Source: an uncultured bacterium (GTDB taxonomy: Bacteria > Bacillota > Clostridia > Christensenellales > HGM11417). From it: a DNA stretch of 64,000 nt. Shown here piece by piece: positions 49,213-57,755 of this stretch (position 1 is the stretch's first letter; every line of letters begins with the position of its first letter). The stretch is from positions 62,001 to 126,000 of the forward strand of contig CAJMQN010000001.1 of assembly GCA_905215695.1 (NCBI GenBank). Reading direction: 5' to 3'. Position numbers and translations under genes: made by a program. The notes beneath the pieces were generated by a model. It was not told where the DNA came from, made no database searches, and worked only from the letters and a program-made list of their open reading frames with translations.

Positions 49213-50196
49213 ATGCAGAATTTATTTGAAAAATATTCGGGATTTCAAAAGACCGGAAAACCGGTGCTGACGGGGTCGGGAGTGCCGGGCACCTACAACG
49301 AATTGAGCGTTGACGTGCCCTTTGTGTTCTTCCATGCGGGGAAATATTGGCTTTTGCACGTGGGATTCGACGGGAAGGGATACCGCACCGCGCTCGCGGT
49401 CAGCGACCGCATTGACGGGGAATTCCGGTTTTCGCATCTCGTATTCGACAGGGAGACGGGAAGCGGATGGAGCGCGGCAAACGCCGCAGGCACCTATATT
49501 TTTTCCGAAAACAACCTTTTTGGGACGCGGACGCTCCGAAAGGTGGACGGCAAGTATTGGATGTTCTTTCATTCCTATCCCGGAGAGGGCTATGAGGAAG
49601 GTCCCGCAAAGATGGGCATGGCGTGGTGCGACCGCGAGGATTTGACCGAATGGCACAAGCTCGAAAACCCGATTCTGCGTCCCGAGGACGGGGAGAGCTG
49701 GGAGTGCGGCGGACTGTATAAGGAGTACGTCGTCGAACACGAAGGGAAATACTATCTCTTTTACAACGCCAAGAATATCCCGCCCGAGGGCGCATTCTGG
49801 ACGGAGCAGACGGGAATCGCGGTCTCGGATAATTTTTACGATTGGACGCGGTATCCGGGCAATCCGGTCATGCGGGTGCGGAAGGAAGGATTCGACACGC
49901 GTTTTGTGAGCGACCCGTTCGTGGTATGGGACGGGGAATATTGGCTCAACTTCTATTTCGGATTGGGCGCGGACGGCGCAAGGGGCGGACTCGCGTATTC
50001 GACCGACCTGCTCCGTTGGAACATGTTTCCGAAACCGATTTTGGACAAGGGAAAGCCGGGAGAAATCGACGACGTGCATGCGCACAAGAGCGCGCTCTTC
50101 TATGAAAACGGCAAACTTTACCACTTCTATACGGCGGTGGGCAATACCTCTGCGGGCGAGCATCGGCTCATCACCTGCGCCGTCAAGGAAATTTAG
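49213..50196 (+). CDS. five-bladed beta-propeller glycoside hydrolase-like protein
   Basis: This 327-aa protein has repeated blade motifs of the GH43/GH32/GH117-like type: VDVPFVFFHAGKYWLLHVGF, KVDGKYWMFFHSY, YKEYVVEHEGKYYLFYNAKN, SDPFVVWDGEYWLNFYFG and HKSALFYENGKLYHFYTAVG. Conserved acidic residues at blade starts (D34, E-C-G-G-L, SDP) fit catalytic positions. No signal peptide, so it is cytoplasmic and probably acts on an imported oligosaccharide. GGAGG lies 7 nt before the ATG. Predicted to be controlled by the divergent AraC gene. Confidence 0.75.
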   Translation: MQNLFEKYSGFQKTGKPVLTGSGVPGTYNELSVDVPFVFFHAGKYWLLHVGFDGKGYRTALAVSDRIDGEFRFSHLVFDRETGSGWSAANAAGTYIFSENNLFGTRTLRKVDGKYWMFFHSYPGEGYEEGPAKMGMAWCDREDLTEWHKLENPILRPEDGESWECGGLYKEYVVEHEGKYYLFYNAKNIPPEGAFWTEQTGIAVSDNFYDWTRYPGNPVMRVRKEGFDTRFVSDPFVVWDGEYWLNFYFGLGADGARGGLAYSTDLLRWNMFPKPILDKGKPGEIDDVHAHKSALFYENGKLYHFYTAVGNTSAGEHRLITCAVKEI

Positions 50197-50245
50197 ATTA
50201 TTATAGCATATTTGCGCGCTTTGCGGAAGCGAAATCTCTCTTCGA

Positions 50246-50274
50246 TGGACAAAATCGCCGGTTTGTGATACAAT
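50246..50274 (+). promoter_or_regulatory. leaderless-type promoter of the DUF4011 helicase
   Basis: TGGACA (50246-50251), 17 bp, TGA-TACAAT (50269-50274). ATG at 50284 follows after 9 nt with no Shine-Dalgarno. Confidence 0.7.
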
Positions 50275-50283
50275 AAAGACATT

Positions 50284-53200
50284 ATGGCGAAGAATAATCT
50301 CGAAATCGAACTTCTGACGCGCAAGGTGGTGGGGTATTCCCACTATAAGAACCGCGTGCCGGTCATCTCGCGGCTGTACCTGAAGAACAACGGGGAACAG
50401 CCCCTTGAAAACATCGCCGTGGTTGTGGAGAGCGAGCCGGCTGTCTTTCTGCCCTTCCGCACGGTCATCGAAGTTTTGCCCTACGACAGCACGGTGGAGG
50501 TGGACTTGTCCTCGCTCTCCCTTTCGCCCTATTTTTTGAGCGGAATCGAGAAAGCGGAGCGCGCCGCGGTGACGGTGCGCGCGGAGCGGGAGGGGAAGAC
50601 CCTCGAAAAGAAGCAGGCGAACCTCGTGGTTCTGCCCTTCGACGAGTGGAAACCCGAGGCGGAATACGTCGATCTCCTCGCGGGCTATGTCAAGCCCCGG
50701 CACCCGGAGGTCGCCAAGCTCCGCGTGCGCGCGCAGGAGATTCTCGCGAAATGGAAACTTCCGACCGAAATTTCGGGTTACGAGGGGTGCACGAAAAACA
50801 ATGTGCGTCAGATTGCCGCCGCCTATTTTTCGGCGCTTCAGCTCCTCGGATTCGAGCGCATTGCCGAGGCGGAGGAACGGGATTGGGAGAAACCGCAGCA
50901 TATCCGGAGCTTCGGGGAGATTGTCGAGAGCCGCCGCGCGACCGACCTCGAACTTGCCCTTTTGTGCGCTTCCTGTATGGAGAACGCGGGCTTTCATCCC
51001 GTGCTCGTGTTCGGGAAAGCCGCGGTGTCCTGCGCGGTGTGGCTGTACGACAACTGTTTTATGGACAGCTACAACGCGGACAGCGCGCAGGTCAAAAAAT
51101 ATGCGAGCGAAGGGGTAAACAACCTCTCCGCTTTTGACCTTGCCTGTCTGTTTTCGGGAAAGACCCTCAATTTCACGGGCGCGGAAAAGAAGTTTCGGGA
51201 CGAAATCGACGAGGCGAACGCCTTCCGGTTCGCGGTGGACGTCAAGCGCTGTCGGGTGGGCGGAATCCGTCCCCTTCCCGAACGGGTCATGACGGGCAGA
51301 GGCGCAGAGCTTCTCGGGGAATCGGACACCGCCATCGACGAGGCGCCGCGGGACATCGCGGGGGGAAAGATTCTCTCCGTGCACTCGCAGGCGTCCCGCG
51401 AAAAGCAGTGGGAGAGAAGGCTTTTGGACCTCTCTTTAAAGAATATGCTCCTGCACTTCCGACCCTCGGTGAACACCCTGCACATCATCGCGGCGGACCT
51501 CTCCGAGACGGTGGAGGCGCTCTCCGAAAAGGGCGCCTTTTCGGTGTGCGAGATGCCGCCGGACATCGGGGGCGTGCTCGCCAAAGCGCGCAATTTTGAC
51601 TCAAAATCCCAAATCAAGAGTTTGGCGGAGCTCAACTCCATCGAGCTGAAGAACCGCCGCCTGCGCTGTTTTGTGGAAGCGCCGCGCATGAAGACCACGC
51701 TCACCAATCTCTACCGCAGGGAACGGACGGCGATTGAGGAGATGGGCGCGGACCCGCTGTACCTTGCCGCGGCGTTTCTCAAGTGGTACGAGCGGGAGGA
51801 CAGTCAATTTCCGAAGTATGCACCCCTCGTGCTCGTGCCCGTCGCGCTCTCCAAAAAGACGGGGGGAAAGGGCTTTCTGTTAAAGCTCCGCGAGGACGGA
51901 TTACAGCTCAATACCACTCTTTTGGAATTTCTCAAACAGGAGTTCAACATCGACCTGCGCGGGCTGGATACGGTGGAGAATTTCCGCGTTTCGGACGTCG
52001 TCGCCTCGGTGCGCAACGGCGTGGTCAACATGAAGGGCTGGGACGTCGTAGAGGACGTGCACCTCGCGATCTTCTCCTTTACGCGCTTTCTCATGTGGAG
52101 CGATATCCGCTACCACATGGACGAATTTTCAAAGAACCGATTGGTCAAATCCCTGATTGAGAACCGATTGGATTTTCCTCCCGAGGAGATGACCATTCGG
52201 GAGGTGGACATCGACCGGGACTATCAGCCCCGGGACATGCTCCTGCCCATTGCGGCGGACGAATCGCAGTTCGCCGCTGCTGCGGCGGCGTCCGAGGGCA
52301 AAAGTTTCGTTTTGCACGGACCTCCGGGAACGGGCAAGTCGCAGACCATCACGAACATGATCGCAAACGCCCTCGCGCAGGGCAAACGGGTGCTCTTCGT
52401 CGCCGAAAAGATGGCGGCGCTCTCCGTCGTCAAACAGCGGTTGGACAGCATCGGCATCGGGGATTTCTGTCTCGAACTGCACAGCAACAAGGCGGACAAG
52501 ACGGAAATCTGCGAGCGGCTTCTCTCCACCCTCGACTCCGCGCGCCCCAAGGAGGACAGGGAATTCGAGGAAACGGGTCTCCGGCTCGCCGCGCTCCGCG
52601 GTCAGCTCAACGCGCCCGTCGAGGCTCTGCACAAAAAGCACTACTTGGGCGTTTCGGTGTACGAAGCGGTCTTAAAGTACCTTGAGAGCGCCTCCGCGCC
52701 CGACGTTATGGAGATTGACAGCACGTTTTTGGACAATCTCTCGGCGGATTCCCTGTCCGAATACGAGACCGTGCTCTCCGACCTTGCCGCCTCCGCCAAG
52801 GAGTGCGGAGAGGTCTATCGTTCCCCCTTCAACGATATGGCGGTGGGGGAATATTCCGAGCGCCTTCGCGCGCGGCTCGTGACGGGTTCGCGTATTCTGC
52901 GGGAGGAGATCCGGCACACGCGCGCCTACCTCGACCACGTTTTGGAATTGTTCGGACACCGGGTGCGCACGCTGACCCGGCGCAAAATCGAGGCGCTCGC
53001 CGAGCTTTCCGCCATGCTGACCTCGCCCGGGAGCGTCTATGAGACGCTGTTCTGCGCGCGGGAAGGGGCGGACATGTCCGCCATGCTCAACGATTTTTCC
53101 GCGCTCTGCGCGGGTCTCGAGGCGGCGGAAAAGAGCTACCTTCGCGACTTCCGCGTGCTCGTCGAACTTCCCTCATCTCCCAAGGAACTCCGCGCCGACC

Positions 53201-55959
53201 TCGCGGGCAGGGAACCGAATAAGTCCCGCCGCGTGCGCGCGCTCGCCAAAAAACTGCGCAAATTTTCCCTCCGCGAGCTGACGGAGGCGGAACTGAATGC
53301 GAAATTTGATTTGATCCTGCGCATCTACGAGGCGCAGGAGCTCATCTCGGAGCAGGGCGAAAAGATTTCCGCGCTCCTCGGCGGCAAGCGGGACACGCAA
53401 CAGCTCGAAGAACTTGCGGAAAAACTCAACCGCCTGTACGCGAAGGCGGAGGAGATCTTCTCCGAATACGACGGTCCGCTCTTCAACGACCGCGTGTCCC
53501 GAATCTACCGTGAGGACGGACTTCCCGTTCTGCGGCAGTTCCTGCGCAGTCGGGAGGACTTTTTGCGTGCGCTCTCCGACTTCAACGCGGCGTTCGGTAT
53601 CTCGGACGACTATGACAGGCTGGACGACGATTACTTTGAATTTTTGGACGAAAAGTGCGCCGCGCTCGCGGAGAACGCGGACCTTCTTCAGAACTGGTGC
53701 GGCTTCTACCGCACCGCGGAAAAACTGAAAAAATTGGGTCTGAACTTCACCGTCGAGCCCCTTCTGTCCGGCGCGCTCACGAGCGAAAACCTGCTCGCCT
53801 GCTTCCGCAAGAAGGTGTTCCGCTACTATATCGACACGCTGACCCGGGAGGACGAGGTACTCTCGGCGTTTTCGGGCGGGCAGATCGAGGACCGCATCGA
53901 GAAGTACCGCGAGGCGTGCGAGAGTTTCGACCGGCTGACCCGTCAGGAGATTCTGCGCCGGCTCGCCTCGCGCATTCCGAGCGTGGACACGGAGGGCTCG
54001 TTGAGCCTCGAAATCGTCGCCCTCCAAAAGACCGCAAAGTCCGGCGCGCACGCCTTTACGCTCCGCAAACTCTTCGACGACATTCCGCATCTTCTGCCCC
54101 GGCTCGCGCCCTGTATGCTCATGAGTCCGATCTCGGTGGCACAGTACATTTCGCCGACGGCAAACCTCTTCGACCTCGTGGTGTTCGACGAGGCGTCCCA
54201 GATGCCCACCGCAGAGGCGGTGGGGGCAATCGCCCGCGGCAGGAGTGCGGTGGTGGTGGGGGACCCCAAACAGCTCCCGCCGACCTCTTTCTTCAATACC
54301 GATTATGTGGACGAGGAAAACCTCGAAATTGAGGACCTCGAGAGCATATTGGACGACTGCCTTGCGCTCGGTATGCCCGAAAAGCATTTGACCTGGCACT
54401 ACCGAAGCAAGCACGAGAGCCTCATTGCCTTCTCGAACATCATGTACTACGGCAACAAGCTCAATACCTTCCCCTCCCCGGACGCGATGGAGTCCAAGGT
54501 CACCCTGCGTTACGTGGAGGACGGCGTTTATGACCGCGGCGTCACCAAGCAGAACAAAAAGGAGGCGGAAGCCCTCGTCGAGGAAGTGCGGCGCAGACTT
54601 TCGGACAGAACGCTCGCAAAGTCGAGCATCGGCATCGTGACCTTCTCGACCGCGCAACAGGTGGCGGTGGAGAGTCTTCTCTCCGCCATGCTCGTCAAAC
54701 AGAAACTCGAGAGCGCCGCCTACGAGCGGGAAGAGCCGCTGTTTGTCAAGAACCTCGAGAACGTGCAGGGGGACGAGCGGGACGTGATTCTGTTCTCGGT
54801 GGGCTACGGTCCCGACCGGCATGGCAGTCTCGTGCTGAACTTCGGACCTCTGAACCAAAGCGCGGGCTGGCGTCGCCTCAACGTCGCCGTCTCCCGCGCG
54901 CGGGAGGAAATGGTGGTATTCTCCTCCATGACCTCGGCGATGATCGACCTCTCCCGCACCAACGCGAAGGGGGTCATCGGGCTCAAAAAGTTCCTCGAAT
55001 TCGCGGACAAGGGCAGGACGATGCTCGCCATCAACTCCAGCGAAATCTCCGCCGGAAGGGAGGGGATCGGCAAATATATCGCAAACGAACTCCGCGCGGC
55101 GGGGTTCGAGTGCCGGGACAACGTGGGTGTTTCGGGCTTTAAAATCGACGCCGCCGTGTGCGACCCCCGCAACAAGAAGAAATTTCTGCTCGCAATCCTC
55201 TGCGACGCGGACTGCTCCGCGAGCGCGAAGGACCGCAATATCCTCCAAGTACAGACCTTAAAGCGCTTGAGTTGGAACGTCTGTCGAATTTGGACCTTAA
55301 ATTTCTTCAACAACCCCAAACGGGAGGTCAAGCGTGTCAAGGACATTCTCGAGCGCATTTTAGAGTCGGGCAGGGGCAAAAAACGGGCAAAAGCCGCCGA
55401 CCGCTACCGCCGGGAGTACAAGACCGCAAACGTCAAGGCGGAAAACGTGACTTCGGAGTTCCTGTACCGTCCCGAAAACGAGCAGGCGATTCTGTCCCGT
55501 ATGCAGGCGATTGTGGACAGGGAGGAGCCCCTCTCGCAGGATTTTCTCATCAAGCGCTGTCTGACCTCCTACGGAATCCTGCGCACGGGCGCCAAAATTA
55601 ACGCACGCATGCGGGAACTCGCCGCAAAACTGCCGAAGTTTGAGGAACTCGACGGCACGACCTTCTACCGGTGTACGGACAACTGTCTCAAGTGCGACTT
55701 CTACCGTCCCGAAGGGGAGGGAATGCAGAGAAGGGAGGCGGAGGACCTGCCGCCCTACGAACTTGTGGCGGCGATGCGGAGCATTCTCGAGGAGAAGATT
55801 GCGCTCTCCGCCGCCGACCTCGTGCGGGAGACCGCCGAGCGCATGAAACTCGGCAAGCCCTCGGGAGAACTTCTCTCCCGCCTGCGCTTTGCAGTGGACT
55901 ACGGGGTCTCCCGGGGTATCCTGATTCGCTCCACGAGCGACAAAATTACCGTGGCATAG
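50284..55959 (+). CDS. DUF4011-type superfamily 1 helicase with C-terminal restriction-nuclease-like domain, probable defence protein
   Basis: This 1,891-aa single-gene protein has an N-terminal beta-rich and transglutaminase-like region (~1-350) followed by the DUF4011 segment (~360-560, QWERRLLDLSLKNMLLHFR). The split SF1 helicase has Walker A GPPGTGKSQ near 679, DEASQMP near 1301, GDPKQLPPT near 1326, HYRSKHESLI near 1370 and NVAVSRAREEM near 1532. A Vsr/MTES_1575-like nuclease fold follows (FKIDAAVCDP near 1618, then LLAILCDADC). A C-terminal winged-helix region lies at ~1740-1890. In related proteins the second nuclease motif reads IECDG; here the Glu is replaced. Such helicase-nuclease fusions are associated with anti-phage defence. 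Expressed alone. Confidence 0.82.
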   Translation: MAKNNLEIELLTRKVVGYSHYKNRVPVISRLYLKNNGEQPLENIAVVVESEPAVFLPFRTVIEVLPYDSTVEVDLSSLSLSPYFLSGIEKAERAAVTVRAEREGKTLEKKQANLVVLPFDEWKPEAEYVDLLAGYVKPRHPEVAKLRVRAQEILAKWKLPTEISGYEGCTKNNVRQIAAAYFSALQLLGFERIAEAEERDWEKPQHIRSFGEIVESRRATDLELALLCASCMENAGFHPVLVFGKAAVSCAVWLYDNCFMDSYNADSAQVKKYASEGVNNLSAFDLACLFSGKTLNFTGAEKKFRDEIDEANAFRFAVDVKRCRVGGIRPLPERVMTGRGAELLGESDTAIDEAPRDIAGGKILSVHSQASREKQWERRLLDLSLKNMLLHFRPSVNTLHIIAADLSETVEALSEKGAFSVCEMPPDIGGVLAKARNFDSKSQIKSLAELNSIELKNRRLRCFVEAPRMKTTLTNLYRRERTAIEEMGADPLYLAAAFLKWYEREDSQFPKYAPLVLVPVALSKKTGGKGFLLKLREDGLQLNTTLLEFLKQEFNIDLRGLDTVENFRVSDVVASVRNGVVNMKGWDVVEDVHLAIFSFTRFLMWSDIRYHMDEFSKNRLVKSLIENRLDFPPEEMTIREVDIDRDYQPRDMLLPIAADESQFAAAAAASEGKSFVLHGPPGTGKSQTITNMIANALAQGKRVLFVAEKMAALSVVKQRLDSIGIGDFCLELHSNKADKTEICERLLSTLDSARPKEDREFEETGLRLAALRGQLNAPVEALHKKHYLGVSVYEAVLKYLESASAPDVMEIDSTFLDNLSADSLSEYETVLSDLAASAKECGEVYRSPFNDMAVGEYSERLRARLVTGSRILREEIRHTRAYLDHVLELFGHRVRTLTRRKIEALAELSAMLTSPGSVYETLFCAREGADMSAMLNDFSALCAGLEAAEKSYLRDFRVLVELPSSPKELRADLAGREPNKSRRVRALAKKLRKFSLRELTEAELNAKFDLILRIYEAQELISEQGEKISALLGGKRDTQQLEELAEKLNRLYAKAEEIFSEYDGPLFNDRVSRIYREDGLPVLRQFLRSREDFLRALSDFNAAFGISDDYDRLDDDYFEFLDEKCAALAENADLLQNWCGFYRTAEKLKKLGLNFTVEPLLSGALTSENLLACFRKKVFRYYIDTLTREDEVLSAFSGGQIEDRIEKYREACESFDRLTRQEILRRLASRIPSVDTEGSLSLEIVALQKTAKSGAHAFTLRKLFDDIPHLLPRLAPCMLMSPISVAQYISPTANLFDLVVFDEASQMPTAEAVGAIARGRSAVVVGDPKQLPPTSFFNTDYVDEENLEIEDLESILDDCLALGMPEKHLTWHYRSKHESLIAFSNIMYYGNKLNTFPSPDAMESKVTLRYVEDGVYDRGVTKQNKKEAEALVEEVRRRLSDRTLAKSSIGIVTFSTAQQVAVESLLSAMLVKQKLESAAYEREEPLFVKNLENVQGDERDVILFSVGYGPDRHGSLVLNFGPLNQSAGWRRLNVAVSRAREEMVVFSSMTSAMIDLSRTNAKGVIGLKKFLEFADKGRTMLAINSSEISAGREGIGKYIANELRAAGFECRDNVGVSGFKIDAAVCDPRNKKKFLLAILCDADCSASAKDRNILQVQTLKRLSWNVCRIWTLNFFNNPKREVKRVKDILERILESGRGKKRAKAADRYRREYKTANVKAENVTSEFLYRPENEQAILSRMQAIVDREEPLSQDFLIKRCLTSYGILRTGAKINARMRELAAKLPKFEELDGTTFYRCTDNCLKCDFYRPEGEGMQRREAEDLPPYELVAAMRSILEEKIALSAADLVRETAERMKLGKPSGELLSRLRFAVDYGVSRGILIRSTSDKITVA

Positions 55960-55987
55960 CGAAAAAATAGAATAATTTAGAAAACCG

Positions 55988-56021
55988 AACCCGCGGAGGC
56001 TCCGTCTTCCGCGGGTTTTTC
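55988..56021 (+). terminator. terminator of the DUF4011 helicase gene
   Basis: AACCCGCGGA, loop, TCCGCGGGTTTTT. Confidence 0.88.
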
Positions 56022-56055
56022 TATAAAATTTTACAAAAATCCGAATTTCGGTCAA

Positions 56056-56103
56056 AAATCCTTTTTCCAACGATCCTTTCATATCGAAAGAAAAGGAGGA
56101 TTT
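56056..56103 (+). promoter_or_regulatory. candidate hairpin sequestering the Shine-Dalgarno of the second C39-like gene
   Basis: AAATCCTTTTT (56056-56066) can pair with AAGGAGGATTT (56093-56103), 11 pairs including two G-U. An inner stem CTTTC-ATATC-GAAAG (56076-56090) closes the loop. The ribosome site AAGGAGG lies wholly in the 3' arm. Confidence 0.5.
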
Positions 56104-56108
56104 CTCAA

Positions 56109-56933
56109 ATGAAATCAATCGCAAAGAAACTTTTCTGCCCCCTGATGGTCCTTGCGGCCCTCTTACTGAGCTTTCCGGCAGCGTCCGCCGCGGAGCCGAC
56201 CTTCAACGGCACGGGTACGGAGGTCACGGTCAGCGAGACCGTCAATTTTTCGAGCCGCACGGTTGTATCCGAGGGCTTCTTGACGGCGAACTCGCTCCAC
56301 AAGTACGGCACGCTTTCGGAGTATAACGACGACTGCGTTCCCGTCGCGGGTTCCGTCGTGCTCGGCTACTACGACCTGTTTGACCGCACCGTGATTCCCG
56401 GTTTCAATACGGGGGCGTACTACAACGGAAGTTACATCTTTCTCTTGCAGGACAGCAATGTGGACAACCTGATCCGCGACCTCTATACCCGCATGAACGG
56501 CGGCAGCGGCGTCTCCGTTGACAACTTTAAGACCGGACTTTCTTCCTATCTCGCGGCGAGCGGACATTCGGCGACCTATACCTCCGTCAAGTCCGGCAGT
56601 TCGCTCAACGAATCCCTGATCTGCTCCAAGCTCGACGCCAATCAGCCCGTCGTCATCTTCCTGACCAAATATGCGTTCGCGCAGTCGGGTGCATACAACT
56701 TCGGAAGCAATTCGGACACCCTCTCCTTGCGCGTGGCTTCGAACCGCAATCACGCGGTGGTCGCCTACGGTTATCAGAAGATTCAGTACGTCGTGAACGG
56801 TTCGACCCGTACGGACGTGTACCTCTATGTTTCCTTTGGTACGAATGAGCTCGGCGTTCTGCGCGTCTCGAGCACGAATTCCTCCGCGTCGGTGAGCGGT
56901 ATCTACGATGCGGTAGCGGTTTCGATTTCTTAA
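56109..56933 (+). CDS. secreted C39-like cysteine-peptidase-fold protein
   Basis: This 274-aa protein has a classical signal peptide (MKSIAKKLFCPLMVLAALLLSFPAASA). Its mature part has Cys76 in DDCVPVAGSVVLGYYD and His215 in RNHAVVAYGYQ, the Cys/His arrangement of C39/papain-like peptidases. It is a paralogue of the protein at 31312-32115, which is instead lipidated. AAGGAGG lies 9 nt before the ATG, in a predicted hairpin. Monocistronic, between terminators. Function unknown; possible roles are cell-wall peptide or bacteriocin-leader processing. Confidence 0.68.
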   Translation: MKSIAKKLFCPLMVLAALLLSFPAASAAEPTFNGTGTEVTVSETVNFSSRTVVSEGFLTANSLHKYGTLSEYNDDCVPVAGSVVLGYYDLFDRTVIPGFNTGAYYNGSYIFLLQDSNVDNLIRDLYTRMNGGSGVSVDNFKTGLSSYLAASGHSATYTSVKSGSSLNESLICSKLDANQPVVIFLTKYAFAQSGAYNFGSNSDTLSLRVASNRNHAVVAYGYQKIQYVVNGSTRTDVYLYVSFGTNELGVLRVSSTNSSASVSGIYDAVAVSIS

Positions 56934-56948
56934 AAAAAGGTAAAAATT

Positions 56949-56974
56949 GCCCGGCTTTTGCCGGGCTTTTTTTT
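56949..56974 (+). terminator. terminator of the second C39-like gene
   Basis: GCCCGGC-TTTT-GCCGGGC followed by eight T. Confidence 0.92.
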
Positions 56975-57008
56975 ACATAATCGTCTCGGAAACGCATACG
57001 CTACGGGT

Positions 57009-57755
57009 ATGCGAAAAACAATTTTTGCGCTCCTGTTTCTCTTTTTGCCCGCTCTCGGTCTCCCGGCGCGGGCGGAGACCCGGGAAGTGCTCTTTGAGAC
57101 CGCCGCACACCTGTATGCGGCGGAAACGGAAAACAGAATCGTACTCTCCGGTGTGCGGGAGAGCGCCGTGTTCGTCTCCGGGATTCGGATTTCGGTGTAC
57201 GACGGCGAAACTCTCGTCGCGGAAATTCGCCCGCGCACCGATTCGGGCTATGAACCCCAACTCTTGCTCGCGGACTTTACGGGCAAAGGCTTTCCCCAAC
57301 TCTTCTACTCCGCGTCCTCGGGCGGCAGCGGCGGATTTTCCTACTACTATGTGTTCGACGTGGAGGCGTCGGGCGCGCGGACGCTCTTCGATTATGAGGC
57401 GTTCAGTCGGGAGAACCGCTATTCGGGCAGATTTTTAGAGGGCTTCCGCGCGGAAGTGAGGGGCGAGGGACTCCGCTATCTTTTGGACGTCTCGGGAATG
57501 GATTCCTTCTTCAGGGACAAAATCTTCGATTCGGAGGGCAACGTCCTCTCGGAGGAAGAAATTTTTGTCAGCGATGTGAATACGGTCTTTCCGTATTGGA
57601 ACGCGGGCATGAAACGGAATCAACTGCTTGTCCTTCAGCGCGCGACGGCGGTTGCGAGCGTCAATCAGCTCGGCTACGTCGCGACATGGCTGACTTGGGG
57701 GGAGAACGGATTTACCGCATACTATCACGATTTTTCCCTGCTTCCGGCGGCATGA
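57009..57755 (+). CDS. secreted protein of unknown function
   Basis: This 248-aa protein has a signal peptide MRKTIFALLFLFLPALGLPARA. The mature part carries LLLADFTGKGFPQLFYSASSGGSGGFSYYYVFDVE, reminiscent of an FG-GAP/VCBS blade, and is otherwise unrecognised. ATG 57009 has no Shine-Dalgarno; TTTACA-17-CATACG ends 8 nt before it, another possible leaderless start but weaker. An earlier in-frame ATG lies in the terminator. The stop overlaps the dinB ATG (ATGA), so an exported protein is co-translated with a DNA polymerase, an odd pairing. Confidence 0.65.
   Translation: MRKTIFALLFLFLPALGLPARAETREVLFETAAHLYAAETENRIVLSGVRESAVFVSGIRISVYDGETLVAEIRPRTDSGYEPQLLLADFTGKGFPQLFYSASSGGSGGFSYYYVFDVEASGARTLFDYEAFSRENRYSGRFLEGFRAEVRGEGLRYLLDVSGMDSFFRDKIFDSEGNVLSEEEIFVSDVNTVFPYWNAGMKRNQLLVLQRATAVASVNQLGYVATWLTWGENGFTAYYHDFSLLPAA

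Noticed and set aside
49222..51384. 720-codon minus-strand open frame
   Set aside because: It spans the glycosidase gene, an intergenic terminator-free gap and the helicase 5' end on the opposite strand. Composition is that of a codon shadow.
53173..55248. 691-codon minus-strand open frame
   Set aside because: Antisense to the conserved helicase and nuclease motifs of the DUF4011 gene; no motif of its own.
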